The notes beneath the pieces are model-generated. The model saw only the letters and a program-made list of their open reading frames with translations. It did no database searches and was not told where the DNA came from. Shown piece after piece: positions 9,517 through 18,610 of a stretch of DNA of 64,000 nt. The stretch spans positions 2,282,501 to 2,346,500 of the forward strand of contig NZ_JYNQ01000001.1 in assembly GCF_000934685.1 (NCBI RefSeq), in the 5' to 3' direction. The position numbers and the translations under genes are program-made. How positions within the stretch are numbered: position 1 is the stretch's first letter; every line of letters begins with the position of its first letter. This stretch comes from Lacinutrix sp. Hel_I_90. GTDB lineage: Bacteria; Bacteroidota; Bacteroidia; Flavobacteriales; Flavobacteriaceae.

Positions 9517-10755
9517 ATGACAGCAATTAGAGCTAAATATAAAGACTATTTTAAAGATGTTGACCTAGTTTTTCTTTTGTTAATTGGAGTGCTGTGTACA
9601 TTTCCATTAGAGAAATGGAATCCAAAATTTATTTTAGGTTTATTTATAGCACAGTTATTTTTAGTGTTTAAAAAGCGCGAGTTTAGGTTAAAAACTACCC
9701 CTTTTTTTTGGATGTTAATGGCTCTTTTTAGTCTCAACTTTTTTGGGCTTTTTTATACTGAAAATTTAGACAAAGGATTTGCCGTTATTACAAGGCAAAT
9801 TAGTTTAGTATTGTTCCCTATTTTTTATGCTAGCTATAACATAAATAGAGTGAAATTGTTATTTAAAACATATTGCATTTCTATTTTTATTTTTCTAGTC
9901 GTATTTGAAGCTTACACAGTATACCGTTTTTTCTATCAGAGTGCTATCTTTCCTTTAGACCTAGAGTTGTTTTTATCCTTTAGATATACAGGGGCAGAAT
10001 TAACAAAATTAATAGACATACATAATGCCTATTTGGGCATTTATATAATAATGTCTAATATTTTAATTGTTTCTTTTTTAAAAACCACAAAAAAGAATTA
10101 TCACAGTATTTTACTGTTACTATTAATTGTTTTTCAATCCTTATTCTTAATGCAAATGGTTGCTAAAACAGCCATAATACTAAATGGTTTAATAATAATT
10201 CCCTCATTAGTTTATTTGTTAATTCTTCAAAAAAGAATTAAGATGTTAGTTTTTTTTGCTACAATAGTTATGGGTCTTGGCTACTTTACGATAACCAAGT
10301 TTGATCTGCCTTTAAATAGAATCTTAGATCGCGTAGAGGAGTTAAGTAATTCTAACCAGAAAGAAAGAGAAACAAGACCGATAATATGGAAATCGGCCTT
10401 GCCATTAATTAAAAACAATATTGTTATTGGACTGGGAACAGGTGACGCAAACAATGTTTTAATTAGCAAGTATAAAAGTGAAGGTCTTAAAACAAATACT
10501 AATGTGCATAATCAATATTTAGATTACTTGTTGCGCTTTGGTGTAGTGGGCTTATTAATCTTTTTAGGTGTGTTTAGTTACGCGCTATACCAATCGGTTA
10601 AACTAAATAATTATGTATACTTTTGTTTTTTAACACTAATTTTAGGCAGTTGTTTTACAGAGAATATATTAAGTAGACAATGGGGGGTTACTTTTTTCGC
10701 GACCTTTAACTATTTACTCTACCTTACAGCAACAAAAACCATTAAATGGGAATAA
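9517..10755 (+). CDS. O-antigen ligase/polymerase family membrane protein (Wzy_C)
   Basis: This 412-residue protein has about 10 to 12 hydrophobic segments and one large loop ending in NVHNQYLDYLLRFGVVG, a clear O-antigen ligase/polymerase (Wzy_C) signature. An earlier IHNAYLGIY motif also fits. The family either ligates or polymerises lipid-linked glycans on the periplasmic side, and sequence alone does not separate these roles. It overlaps the next gene by 10 bases. It is the first of three consecutive polymerase-like membrane proteins. Confidence 0.82.
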   Translation: MTAIRAKYKDYFKDVDLVFLLLIGVLCTFPLEKWNPKFILGLFIAQLFLVFKKREFRLKTTPFFWMLMALFSLNFFGLFYTENLDKGFAVITRQISLVLFPIFYASYNINRVKLLFKTYCISIFIFLVVFEAYTVYRFFYQSAIFPLDLELFLSFRYTGAELTKLIDIHNAYLGIYIIMSNILIVSFLKTTKKNYHSILLLLLIVFQSLFLMQMVAKTAIILNGLIIIPSLVYLLILQKRIKMLVFFATIVMGLGYFTITKFDLPLNRILDRVEELSNSNQKERETRPIIWKSALPLIKNNIVIGLGTGDANNVLISKYKSEGLKTNTNVHNQYLDYLLRFGVVGLLIFLGVFSYALYQSVKLNNYVYFCFLTLILGSCFTENILSRQWGVTFFATFNYLLYLTATKTIKWE

Positions 10756-12092
10756 CATATATACTAATATTTATTTTATTTTTACATATTTATCTATTTA
10801 GAAAGCTCATTTTTAAATGGAATGTCTTTAGTGTTTTTTTTATAGCAACAACTATTTTTTCTATATCCGGGATATTAATTTTTCCATTTGTTAAAACGTT
10901 GGTTATAGAAACTTTTTGGACCTTTAGATTACATCTTATAACCGATACTCAAATAATTAAAACACAGTGCATCGCCTTAATAGGGCTCTTATTAGTTTTG
11001 TATTCCTATTCCTTCGTTTTAATGCTTATCCATGGTAAAATAAAATGTATTAATCTTTTAAAAATAGATGGACCAATCACTAATAATTTGAGTAAATCTA
11101 ATTACTATTTTATTCTTTTCTGTATTAGTGTTTTTTTGTTGTTTTATATTTTGATTAAAAGAAACACTCTTATTACTGGGATTTTTGACGGCTTAATAGG
11201 TAGAAGCCCTGACGCTCTATTAATCTCAAGGCGAAGCATAACCTCAAATTATTTGTATGTAATTATAACGTATAATTTATTACCTTTTCTAACCATTATA
11301 TCACTCTACATATCAATTAATAGTAAAAGTCTTTTAAACAAATTTATATTTTACACTTTACTTTTTACTTCCATAATATTGATTTTGTTATTGTTTCAAA
11401 AGCGCCCTTTAATTTTGTTTTTAATGTGTTTAGCCATAGCCGGTTTTATATTTAAAAGGCATGCAATAGTTAAGAAAATAAAAAAGGTTAGAAGCAAGAA
11501 AGCAACACGAAGACGTTTTATTTTAATTGGGGTAGCACTGTTCTCCCTCTTAATGTTATTGTATTATTCTTCTACTAAATACGAGTTTCAAAATGTGTTC
11601 GAAGCTATAAAAAAATTAACAGAAGTATCTTTAACTAGAATTTTTGGTAGATTATCTATTCCTGCATTTTTTTATGTGCATTATTTTCCAAATGTTGATG
11701 CGCATTATGGTATAAGTAATATTGGAACATTAAGTAAGATTTTTGGTTATGATGTGTTTTTAGACAGTCGCATACTTTTCGATTACTTTTCCTCTAATAA
11801 AAAAGGCGGGTCGTTAGCTATATCATCTATTATGGATTTTTATGGCGCTTTTGGTTATTATGGCCTTGTTATTGGGAGTGTAATGCTTGGCGCTTTCTTA
11901 TCTATTTTAGATACTTTTTTAGATAAATTAGAAAAAAATGTCGTTAATATTGTTTTTATAATATTTTGCTTTGTTTTTGCATATTATTTGTCTCAAGCTA
12001 GTTTGGCAAGGTCCCTTTTAGGTTACGGTTTCTTCTTTTTCGTGCTTACTTGGGTGTGGTTGCAAAAAGGAATAAAAATTAAATTACGCTAG
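10746..12092 (+). CDS. Putative Wzy-type oligosaccharide repeat-unit polymerase (1 of 2)
   Basis: The 448-residue protein is strongly hydrophobic with about 11 to 12 transmembrane segments. A basic cytoplasmic stretch (KKIKKVRSKKATRRR) lies near residue 250, and a large loop contains SISNIGTLSKIFGY-like sequence before DFYGAFGYYGLVIG. This layout fits the oligosaccharide repeat-unit polymerase family, though there is no strict motif. It overlaps the upstream ligase-like gene by 10 bases, and its stop shares one base with the GTG start of the next gene. Base composition is very AT-rich even for this window. Confidence 0.65.
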   Translation: MGITYILIFILFLHIYLFRKLIFKWNVFSVFFIATTIFSISGILIFPFVKTLVIETFWTFRLHLITDTQIIKTQCIALIGLLLVLYSYSFVLMLIHGKIKCINLLKIDGPITNNLSKSNYYFILFCISVFLLFYILIKRNTLITGIFDGLIGRSPDALLISRRSITSNYLYVIITYNLLPFLTIISLYISINSKSLLNKFIFYTLLFTSIILILLLFQKRPLILFLMCLAIAGFIFKRHAIVKKIKKVRSKKATRRRFILIGVALFSLLMLLYYSSTKYEFQNVFEAIKKLTEVSLTRIFGRLSIPAFFYVHYFPNVDAHYGISNIGTLSKIFGYDVFLDSRILFDYFSSNKKGGSLAISSIMDFYGAFGYYGLVIGSVMLGAFLSILDTFLDKLEKNVVNIVFIIFCFVFAYYLSQASLARSLLGYGFFFFVLTWVWLQKGIKIKLR

Positions 12093-13276
12093 TGCAAAAA
12101 ATTAAAGATTATACAGGTCATATCCTTCCATTTTTAATAATAAGCTTACTTGTAAGTGATTTTATTACTAGTATGGTTTATAAACTTTCCCTGTCTCCTT
12201 TTTATAGATATTCTGGATACTTTAAATTGTTTTTTGAAATAATTATGGTCGCTGTAATAGTATATAACTTTAAATCACTTAGTAAGTTACATAAAGTAGT
12301 GTTAGGGCTGTTTCTAGTATTTATTGCTAGTCAATTATTAGGCTATTCTAACGCTTATGATTTTAGTTATCATATTTCTACCGGGAATATTTATTTTTTT
12401 AATAGGTACATCTACATTTTAATTTTTATCCTTTTCCTAAACACTATAAATCCGTCAATACAATCATACCGCAAAGCATATAAGTACCTTGAAGGACTTT
12501 TATTTTTTAACTGCCTTGCGATTTCTATAGGAATATTATTTGGGGTTGATGTATTTAAATCCTACGAGTATACCGCAAGATTTGGGTATGCTGGCTTGTT
12601 TTCTAAACCAGAAGAAGCCGCCTTTATATATTGTATTGCAATTATTTATAATTATTATTTCTGGGTACTTAAAAAAAGTAGGACTCATTTTCTTAAAACA
12701 CTTCTTTTTATAATAGTAATACTATTGTTAGGGCAAAAAAAAATGTTTTTATTTGTTTGCTTATTATTATGTGCACACTTAGTATATGAAACTAATCACA
12801 AGAAAATATTTAGGGTATTGATACTGTTTTCATCTCTTGTAGTTCTGTTTTTTAGAACCCAAATTGCGACTTTTATATTTGGTTCTTCTCCTTTTTGGTC
12901 CAGAGTTTATATAGAAAATGGTTTTCTGTCAACCATAACATCCAATAGAGATCAACTGTTGAAATTAGCAATTTCTCATATAAGAGAAAATTGGAATATC
13001 GCGAATTACGTGTTTGGAGGCGTCGATTTTAATAAATATAAAGTAGAATTTGAGGTTGTCGACCTTTATATATTTTTAGGCATATCAGGAGTGTTTTTTT
13101 ATGTTTACCTTCTTAGAAATCACTTCCTTAAAGAATCAAATAACTTAAAAACAAGACTGGTCATTATTCTATTTTTGACCAGCTTCTTTGGAGGCGGTTT
13201 ATTATTAAGTATTACAGCAACTTTATTATTTTATATTGTAATTAATAAAGTGATGGTTACAAATCACAACGCTTAA
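12092..13276 (+). CDS. Putative polysaccharide polymerase membrane protein (2 of 2)
   Basis: This 394-residue polytopic protein starts with GTG in a TAGTG overlap with the previous stop, so it is probably translationally coupled. Segments such as RFGYAGLFSKPEEAAF and LLLGQKKMFLFV resemble O-antigen polymerase-like proteins, whose sequences diverge fast. The role in chain polymerisation is inferred from topology and position at the end of the flippase, transferase and ligase run. It could instead be a ligase or a modification transporter. Confidence 0.6.
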   Translation: MQKIKDYTGHILPFLIISLLVSDFITSMVYKLSLSPFYRYSGYFKLFFEIIMVAVIVYNFKSLSKLHKVVLGLFLVFIASQLLGYSNAYDFSYHISTGNIYFFNRYIYILIFILFLNTINPSIQSYRKAYKYLEGLLFFNCLAISIGILFGVDVFKSYEYTARFGYAGLFSKPEEAAFIYCIAIIYNYYFWVLKKSRTHFLKTLLFIIVILLLGQKKMFLFVCLLLCAHLVYETNHKKIFRVLILFSSLVVLFFRTQIATFIFGSSPFWSRVYIENGFLSTITSNRDQLLKLAISHIRENWNIANYVFGGVDFNKYKVEFEVVDLYIFLGISGVFFYVYLLRNHFLKESNNLKTRLVIILFLTSFFGGGLLLSITATLLFYIVINKVMVTNHNA

Positions 13277-13291
13277 TTTAATCGTAATAAC

Positions 13292-13299
13292 TACCTTTG
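13292..13299 (+). promoter_or_regulatory. Bacteroidota -7 box (TACCTTTG) for module 2
   Basis: TACCTTTG matches TAnnTTTG exactly and is followed by GC, 29 bases before the start codon at 13328. No -33 TTG is evident at 17-23 bases upstream. Its position suggests the second oxidoreductase-heparinase module can be transcribed on its own. Confidence 0.5.
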
Positions 13300-13327
13300 C
13301 AACGGTATTAAAAAGAATATATTTTTC

Positions 13328-15442
13328 ATGAAGCAAATATTACAGTCTTTCAAAACAGGTAATACAGAACTTGCAGATGTTCCTGCTCCAAAAGTTAAAA
13401 GAGGACAAGTGCTTATACGAACTACTAGAAGTTTAGTCTCTCTTGGTACAGAACGCATGTTGGTAGAGTTTGGAAAAGCGTCACTTATACAAAAAGCAAG
13501 ACAACAGCCAGACAAGGTTAAAATGGTTTTAGATAAAATTAAAGCTGAGGGGCTAATGCCTACTTTGGAAACCGTTTTTAATAAATTAGAGCAACCATTA
13601 CCACTGGGTTATTGTAATGTTGGAAAAGTAATTGCTGTTGGAGAAGGAGTTGCAAGTTTTAAAATGGGTGATCGTGTAGCTTCCAATGGACAACACGGTG
13701 AATTTGTTTGTATTCCTGAAAATTTAGTAGCTCACATACCAGATTGTTTAACCGATGAGGAAGCTGCTTTTACGGTTATTGGAGCTATTGGTTTGCAGGG
13801 TATTCGATTGGTGAAACCAACAATGGGTGAAACCATAGTGGTTATAGGGCTTGGTTTAATAGGGTTATTAACAGCCGAAATGCTTATTGCGAATGGTTGT
13901 AAGGTAATAGGTTACGATCTCGACGATGCTAAAGTCTCCATGGCCAAATCTAAAGGCGTACAGGCCTTTAATCCTATAAAGGGCAATGACCCAGTTAAAT
14001 TTGTGCTTGAGAACACAAATAATGTTGGAGCAGACGGAGTAATTATTACAGCATCTACCAAGTCAAATGATATTATTTCACAAGCTGCAAATATGAGCAG
14101 ACAGCGCGGTAGAATTGTACTCGTTGGTGTTATTGGCTTAAATATTTCCAGAGCAGATTTTTATGAAAAAGAATTAAGCTTCCAAGTTTCTTGTTCCTAT
14201 GGACCAGGTAGGTACGACGATGATTACGAACAAAAAGGAAGAGATTATCCATTACCATTTGTGCGTTGGACAGAAAAAAGAAATTTTGAAACGGTATTAC
14301 AACTTATAGAAACTGGAAAATTAAAAGTTAAAGAATTAATTTCAGATATCACTCCTTTAGAGGACTACGATAAAATTTATGGCAACATCGGGCAGTCCAA
14401 AGCTATCGCGTCTATACTAAAATACGACGAAAATAATGTTCCTGAACACAGTATCGTTGTAAACAAAAAAGAATTAGAAGTTAAAAATGGGGTAATCGGT
14501 TTAATAGGGGCAGGTAATTTTACTAAAATGACCCTATTACCAGCTTTTAAAGGTACAGATGCGCAAATTAAGCATATTGTTTCCTCTGGAGGTGTAAATG
14601 GTACAGCTTTAGCACAAAAACATAATATAGCACAAAGCACAACGGATTACGACTTGGTTTTAGATGATGAAGAGGTTAACCTCGTTATGATTACTACGAG
14701 ACATAACTTGCATGCCAATATGGTAATACAAGCGTTAAATAAAGGAAAACATGTTTTTGTTGAAAAGCCCCTAGCTTTAAATGCTGAAGAGCTTCAAAGT
14801 ATTGAAGAATCTTATAAACAAAGCAAGGGAACATTAATGATTGGATTTAACAGACGTTTTTCTCCACATACACAAAAAATGAAATCTATCATTGGAGATG
14901 CACCAATGAATGTCATTGCTACTATGAATGCTGGGGCAATACCTTCAAACGTTTGGGTACATGACATGGCTGTTGGTGGAGGACGAATAATAGGTGAAGC
15001 TTGCCATTATTTGGATTTAATAGTCTTCTTAACAGGAAGTAAAATTAAAGCAGTTTGTATGAATGCCTTAGGAGAAAATCCCGAAGAGAATACCGATAAC
15101 GCATCCATTTTAGTAAAATTAGAAAATGGCTCGACAGGCGTTATTAATTATTTTTCAAATGGTGCAAAATCGTACTCAAAAGAGCGTTTAGAAGTCTATT
15201 CTCAAGAAAAGACGTTGACCATGGATAACTTTATTAAAACTACGGGTTATGGTACAAAAGGTTTTTCTAAGTTAAAAACAAAGTTAGATAAAGGTCATAA
15301 AAAACAATTTGCAACCATACTAAGCGAGCTTAAAAAAGGAAGTATAGAATTAATTCCTTATGATGAATTAATAAACGTGACTAAAGCAAGTTTTGCGGCT
15401 ATAAAAAGTTTAAAAGAAGGACAATGGATCGAAGTAAAATAA
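13328..15442 (+). CDS. Bi-domain oxidoreductase (MDR dehydrogenase fused to Gfo/Idh/MocA), copy 2
   Basis: The 704-residue protein is a paralogue of the gene at 2887, with the same domain order. Its MDR domain has GLGLIG near residue 174 and lacks any cysteine at the usual catalytic-zinc position (LVSLGTER). Its Gfo/Idh/MocA domain has LIGAGNFTKMT near residue 390 and VEKPLA near residue 478. Shared landmarks with copy 1 include SYGPGRYD, VRWTE and GFNRRFS. The two copies are clearly diverged, so they may act on different sugars. It sits behind its own promoter-like box and 24 bases before the second heparinase-like gene. Confidence 0.85.
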   Translation: MKQILQSFKTGNTELADVPAPKVKRGQVLIRTTRSLVSLGTERMLVEFGKASLIQKARQQPDKVKMVLDKIKAEGLMPTLETVFNKLEQPLPLGYCNVGKVIAVGEGVASFKMGDRVASNGQHGEFVCIPENLVAHIPDCLTDEEAAFTVIGAIGLQGIRLVKPTMGETIVVIGLGLIGLLTAEMLIANGCKVIGYDLDDAKVSMAKSKGVQAFNPIKGNDPVKFVLENTNNVGADGVIITASTKSNDIISQAANMSRQRGRIVLVGVIGLNISRADFYEKELSFQVSCSYGPGRYDDDYEQKGRDYPLPFVRWTEKRNFETVLQLIETGKLKVKELISDITPLEDYDKIYGNIGQSKAIASILKYDENNVPEHSIVVNKKELEVKNGVIGLIGAGNFTKMTLLPAFKGTDAQIKHIVSSGGVNGTALAQKHNIAQSTTDYDLVLDDEEVNLVMITTRHNLHANMVIQALNKGKHVFVEKPLALNAEELQSIEESYKQSKGTLMIGFNRRFSPHTQKMKSIIGDAPMNVIATMNAGAIPSNVWVHDMAVGGGRIIGEACHYLDLIVFLTGSKIKAVCMNALGENPEENTDNASILVKLENGSTGVINYFSNGAKSYSKERLEVYSQEKTLTMDNFIKTTGYGTKGFSKLKTKLDKGHKKQFATILSELKKGSIELIPYDELINVTKASFAAIKSLKEGQWIEVK

Positions 15443-15466
15443 CATAGGTTATTTAATATTTTAAGA

Positions 15467-17350
15467 ATGATTCAAAAAACAAAATTAGTTTTCAACCTAT
15501 TGAAAAACATGGGGTTGCGATATGTTTTATATAGAACTTATTACGCGATTTCGACAAAATTAGGTTGGCAAAAAATAGCGTTTCCTACCCAGCCTAAATT
15601 TGAAAAATTCATCACTTTAGATGAATGGCGGAAAAATTTACCGCCCTTTTTTTTCTTTGGTAAAAATATAAACAACCTTCCTAGAGAAAAAGACGAAAAA
15701 TTAAAAAAGACTTTTGAAGAGATTGAAAATGGACGCTTTACTTTTTTTAGTAAACAGAAATTTGACTTAGGCAAAAATTACGATTGGATGACTAATCCCG
15801 TTACCAATCACAAATACAACAGCTCACAACATTGGAGCGAAATTCAAGATATTTCTATTGAAGCTGGAGATATTAAATTTGTGTGGGAAAAAGCACGCTT
15901 TTCCTTTTTATTTGATATTATTCGTTATGATTATCATTTTGAAGAGGACCAGTCACAATTAGTTTTCAATGAAATTGAAGACTTTATAGAAAAAAACCCA
16001 ATCAATCAAGGCCCAAATTATAAATGTAGCCAAGAAATAAGCTTACGCTTATTAAACTGGACATTTGCATTGTATTACTATAAAGATTCAGAGCATTTAA
16101 ACGATGCTTTATTTCAGAAAATAATAAATGCAATCTATTGGCAATTGCATCACGTATATAAGAATATTCATTTTTCAAGAATTGCAGTAAGAAATAATCA
16201 TGCGATTACTGAAACACTAACATTATATTTATCAGCGAAACTATTTCCGTTTATAACAGACACCAAAAAGTGGAGTGTTAAAGGCAAAGCATGGTTCGAG
16301 CAAGAGATAGAATATCAAATATATAAAGATGGTACATTTCTCCAGTTTTCCATGAACTATCATCGTGTAGTTTTACAGTTACTAACGTGGGCAATGCAGC
16401 TTTCAAAATTAAATAAAGACAAATTTAAACCAGTGGTTTATGATAGAGCAAAGAAGTCCTTAGACTTTTTAGATACTTGTCTAGATCCAATTTCTGGAGA
16501 ACTTCCAAATTATGGGTCAAATGATGGCGCTTTATTCTTTAAACTAACAAATTGCGATTTCAGGAACTATAAATCACAATTAAATGACCTCAGGTTGGCA
16601 TTGGTTAATAACACTTTTGTTAAAAGTGAGAGTGCTTTTTGGTATGGCTTAAAAACAGACGAAGTTGTAGAGTATGTTTCGCCAAAAGAAACAAATAGCT
16701 TTAATATTGGCGGCTACTACATCATGCAGGATAAGGATGTGAAAACGTTTATACGATGTGGTAAATACAAAGACAGACCATTTCAAAGCGATAATTTACA
16801 TATGGATATATGGGTTAATGGTAAAAATATTTTAAGAGATTCAGGCTCTTATAAATACAATACAGAAAAAGCCTATTTAAATTATTTCAATGGGTGTGAA
16901 GGTCATAATACCGTAAGTGTTTTAGGCGAAAACCAAATGTTAAAAGGGAATCGTTTTATTTGGTATAATTGGGTAAAAGACGCTCAGGCCACCTTAGTTA
17001 AAAACGAAACTACATTTAGCTTTAAAGGAAAAATAAAAGCCTTTAAAAATATAGGAAATAATATTTCTCATCACCGAAGTGTTACTAAAGAAACAGGCGA
17101 AAATAAATGGAATGTTATAGATAGTATAGAAAACGTTATCGGTAAAGAAATATACCAATATTGGCATATAAACCCAGAGTTTCATGACAGTATTATAATT
17201 GAGTCTTTTGATGCCGATAATCATAAATTAGAGCCCATAATAGAAGAAAAATGGTTTTCTGGTTATTATGGTATAAAAGAAAAGTCAATAAGGGTTACTT
17301 TTGTAACCGCTAAAAGTAGTTTTAAAACTACAATTATAATAGATAGTTAG
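15467..17350 (+). CDS. Heparinase II/III-family protein, copy 2
   Basis: This 627-residue paralogue of the gene at 5018 has the N-terminal toroid region (RNNHAITETLTLYL) and a C-terminal sandwich with SDNLHMDIWVNG followed by RDSGSYKYN, the counterpart of the copy 1 GHGHND and DPGCYTY signature. The catalytic-region histidine lies near residue 445, but copy 1 has GHGH where this copy has NLH, so active-site detail may differ. No signal peptide is visible. It is followed after three bases by a GT4 gene. Function in the locus is inferred: tailoring or editing a uronic-acid-containing glycan. Confidence 0.83.
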   Translation: MIQKTKLVFNLLKNMGLRYVLYRTYYAISTKLGWQKIAFPTQPKFEKFITLDEWRKNLPPFFFFGKNINNLPREKDEKLKKTFEEIENGRFTFFSKQKFDLGKNYDWMTNPVTNHKYNSSQHWSEIQDISIEAGDIKFVWEKARFSFLFDIIRYDYHFEEDQSQLVFNEIEDFIEKNPINQGPNYKCSQEISLRLLNWTFALYYYKDSEHLNDALFQKIINAIYWQLHHVYKNIHFSRIAVRNNHAITETLTLYLSAKLFPFITDTKKWSVKGKAWFEQEIEYQIYKDGTFLQFSMNYHRVVLQLLTWAMQLSKLNKDKFKPVVYDRAKKSLDFLDTCLDPISGELPNYGSNDGALFFKLTNCDFRNYKSQLNDLRLALVNNTFVKSESAFWYGLKTDEVVEYVSPKETNSFNIGGYYIMQDKDVKTFIRCGKYKDRPFQSDNLHMDIWVNGKNILRDSGSYKYNTEKAYLNYFNGCEGHNTVSVLGENQMLKGNRFIWYNWVKDAQATLVKNETTFSFKGKIKAFKNIGNNISHHRSVTKETGENKWNVIDSIENVIGKEIYQYWHINPEFHDSIIIESFDADNHKLEPIIEEKWFSGYYGIKEKSIRVTFVTAKSSFKTTIIIDS

Positions 17351-17353
17351 TAT

Positions 17354-18610
17354 ATGCGCATTCTTTTAATTCATCACGCTTTTTTAGAAAAAAATGACGG
17401 TGGAGGTTCTCGTTTTAATGAAATGACTCAAGTTTGGGCAAACCATGGACATGAGGTAAGTGTTTTGGCTGGGATGGTGCATTACGCCACGGGAAAGAAA
17501 AACGACCGGTATAAAGGTAAATATTTTCACACAGACCAACAGTTTTATAAGGGAGTCGACGTTTTTAGATGTCATGTGTCTGAAAGTTATAACGTAAACT
17601 TCATAGGAAGATTATGGGCTTATTTTTCGTTTGTTTTTTCAAGTATTTATGCAGGTTTATTTAAAGTAAAAGGTGATTTTGATATCATCGTAGTTACTTC
17701 ACCGCCACTTTTTGTAGGAATTACAGCGTATATCCTTTCCATATTGAAAAGAACCCCTTTTGTTTTTGAAATTAGAGACTTATGGCCAGAATCAGCAATA
17801 GATACAGGGGTCTTACAAAACAAAGCAATTATTAAATTCGCGTATTGGTTTGAGGGTTTTATTTATAAAAGAGCAAAACTTATAAATGTACTAACACCAG
17901 CATTTAAAACAACATTAATTGCAAAGAAAAACGTACCTGAAAATAAAATTCTATGCATTCCGAATGCTGCGGACTTTACTTTAGCAGAAACCATCCAAAA
18001 TAATTTTGATGCGACTAAATTTAGAACAGAATTAAATTTACAAGACAAATTTGTAATTACTTATGTAGGTGCTCATGGTGTTGCTAACCATTTGATTCAG
18101 TTGGTTGATTCTGCAGAAAAATTGACGGAGACGCATGTTGTATTTCAATTAATTGGTTCTGGAATGGAAAAAGAGATGCTACAACAAGAAGTTTTAAACA
18201 GAAAATTAGATAATGTTATCTTTAGAGATCCAGTTTCAAAGGCTGAGGTTTTTAAATATATTTTAGCTTCAGATATGGGGGCTTCTGTATTAAAAAGAGT
18301 AGACACATTTAAAACCATTTATTCTAATAAGACTTTTGATTATATGTCTTGTAAAAAACCAGTATTGCTCGCTATTGAAGGTGTGTCAAAGCAACTTATA
18401 GAAGAGGCAGCATGTGGTATTTATGTTGAACCAGAAAACGCAGAAGATATTGCCGGTAAAATAAAACATTACATTGCTAATATTGAAAACTATACGGCTT
18501 ATGGCCAAAATGGATACAATTATGCTAAGCTTCATTTTGAAAGAAAACACCTTGCTTTAAAGTATCTTGAGAGCCTAATTAAAGTAGTAAAAAAAACAGA
18601 AAATGTATAA
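17354..18610 (+). CDS. Glycosyltransferase family 4 (WbuB/WcaI-like)
   Basis: The 418-residue GT-B protein starts MRILLIHHAFLEKNDGGGSR, with the glycine-rich loop of WbuB-type GT4 enzymes. It also has EIRDLWPES mid-protein and a C-terminal donor-binding region around NKTFDYMSCKKPVLLAIEG. Related proteins transfer aminosugars such as FucNAc in O-antigen and capsule synthesis. The last eight bases overlap the next gene, the small phosphoglycosyl transferase, so the two are probably translated together and may act in successive steps. Confidence 0.85.
   Translation: MRILLIHHAFLEKNDGGGSRFNEMTQVWANHGHEVSVLAGMVHYATGKKNDRYKGKYFHTDQQFYKGVDVFRCHVSESYNVNFIGRLWAYFSFVFSSIYAGLFKVKGDFDIIVVTSPPLFVGITAYILSILKRTPFVFEIRDLWPESAIDTGVLQNKAIIKFAYWFEGFIYKRAKLINVLTPAFKTTLIAKKNVPENKILCIPNAADFTLAETIQNNFDATKFRTELNLQDKFVITYVGAHGVANHLIQLVDSAEKLTETHVVFQLIGSGMEKEMLQQEVLNRKLDNVIFRDPVSKAEVFKYILASDMGASVLKRVDTFKTIYSNKTFDYMSCKKPVLLAIEGVSKQLIEEAACGIYVEPENAEDIAGKIKHYIANIENYTAYGQNGYNYAKLHFERKHLALKYLESLIKVVKKTENV

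Noticed and set aside
5018-17350. Reading the heparinase-like genes as part of a polysaccharide-utilisation locus
   Set aside because: There is no susC, susD, sulfatase, glycoside hydrolase or hybrid sensor; all neighbours are biosynthetic and the proteins lack signal peptides.
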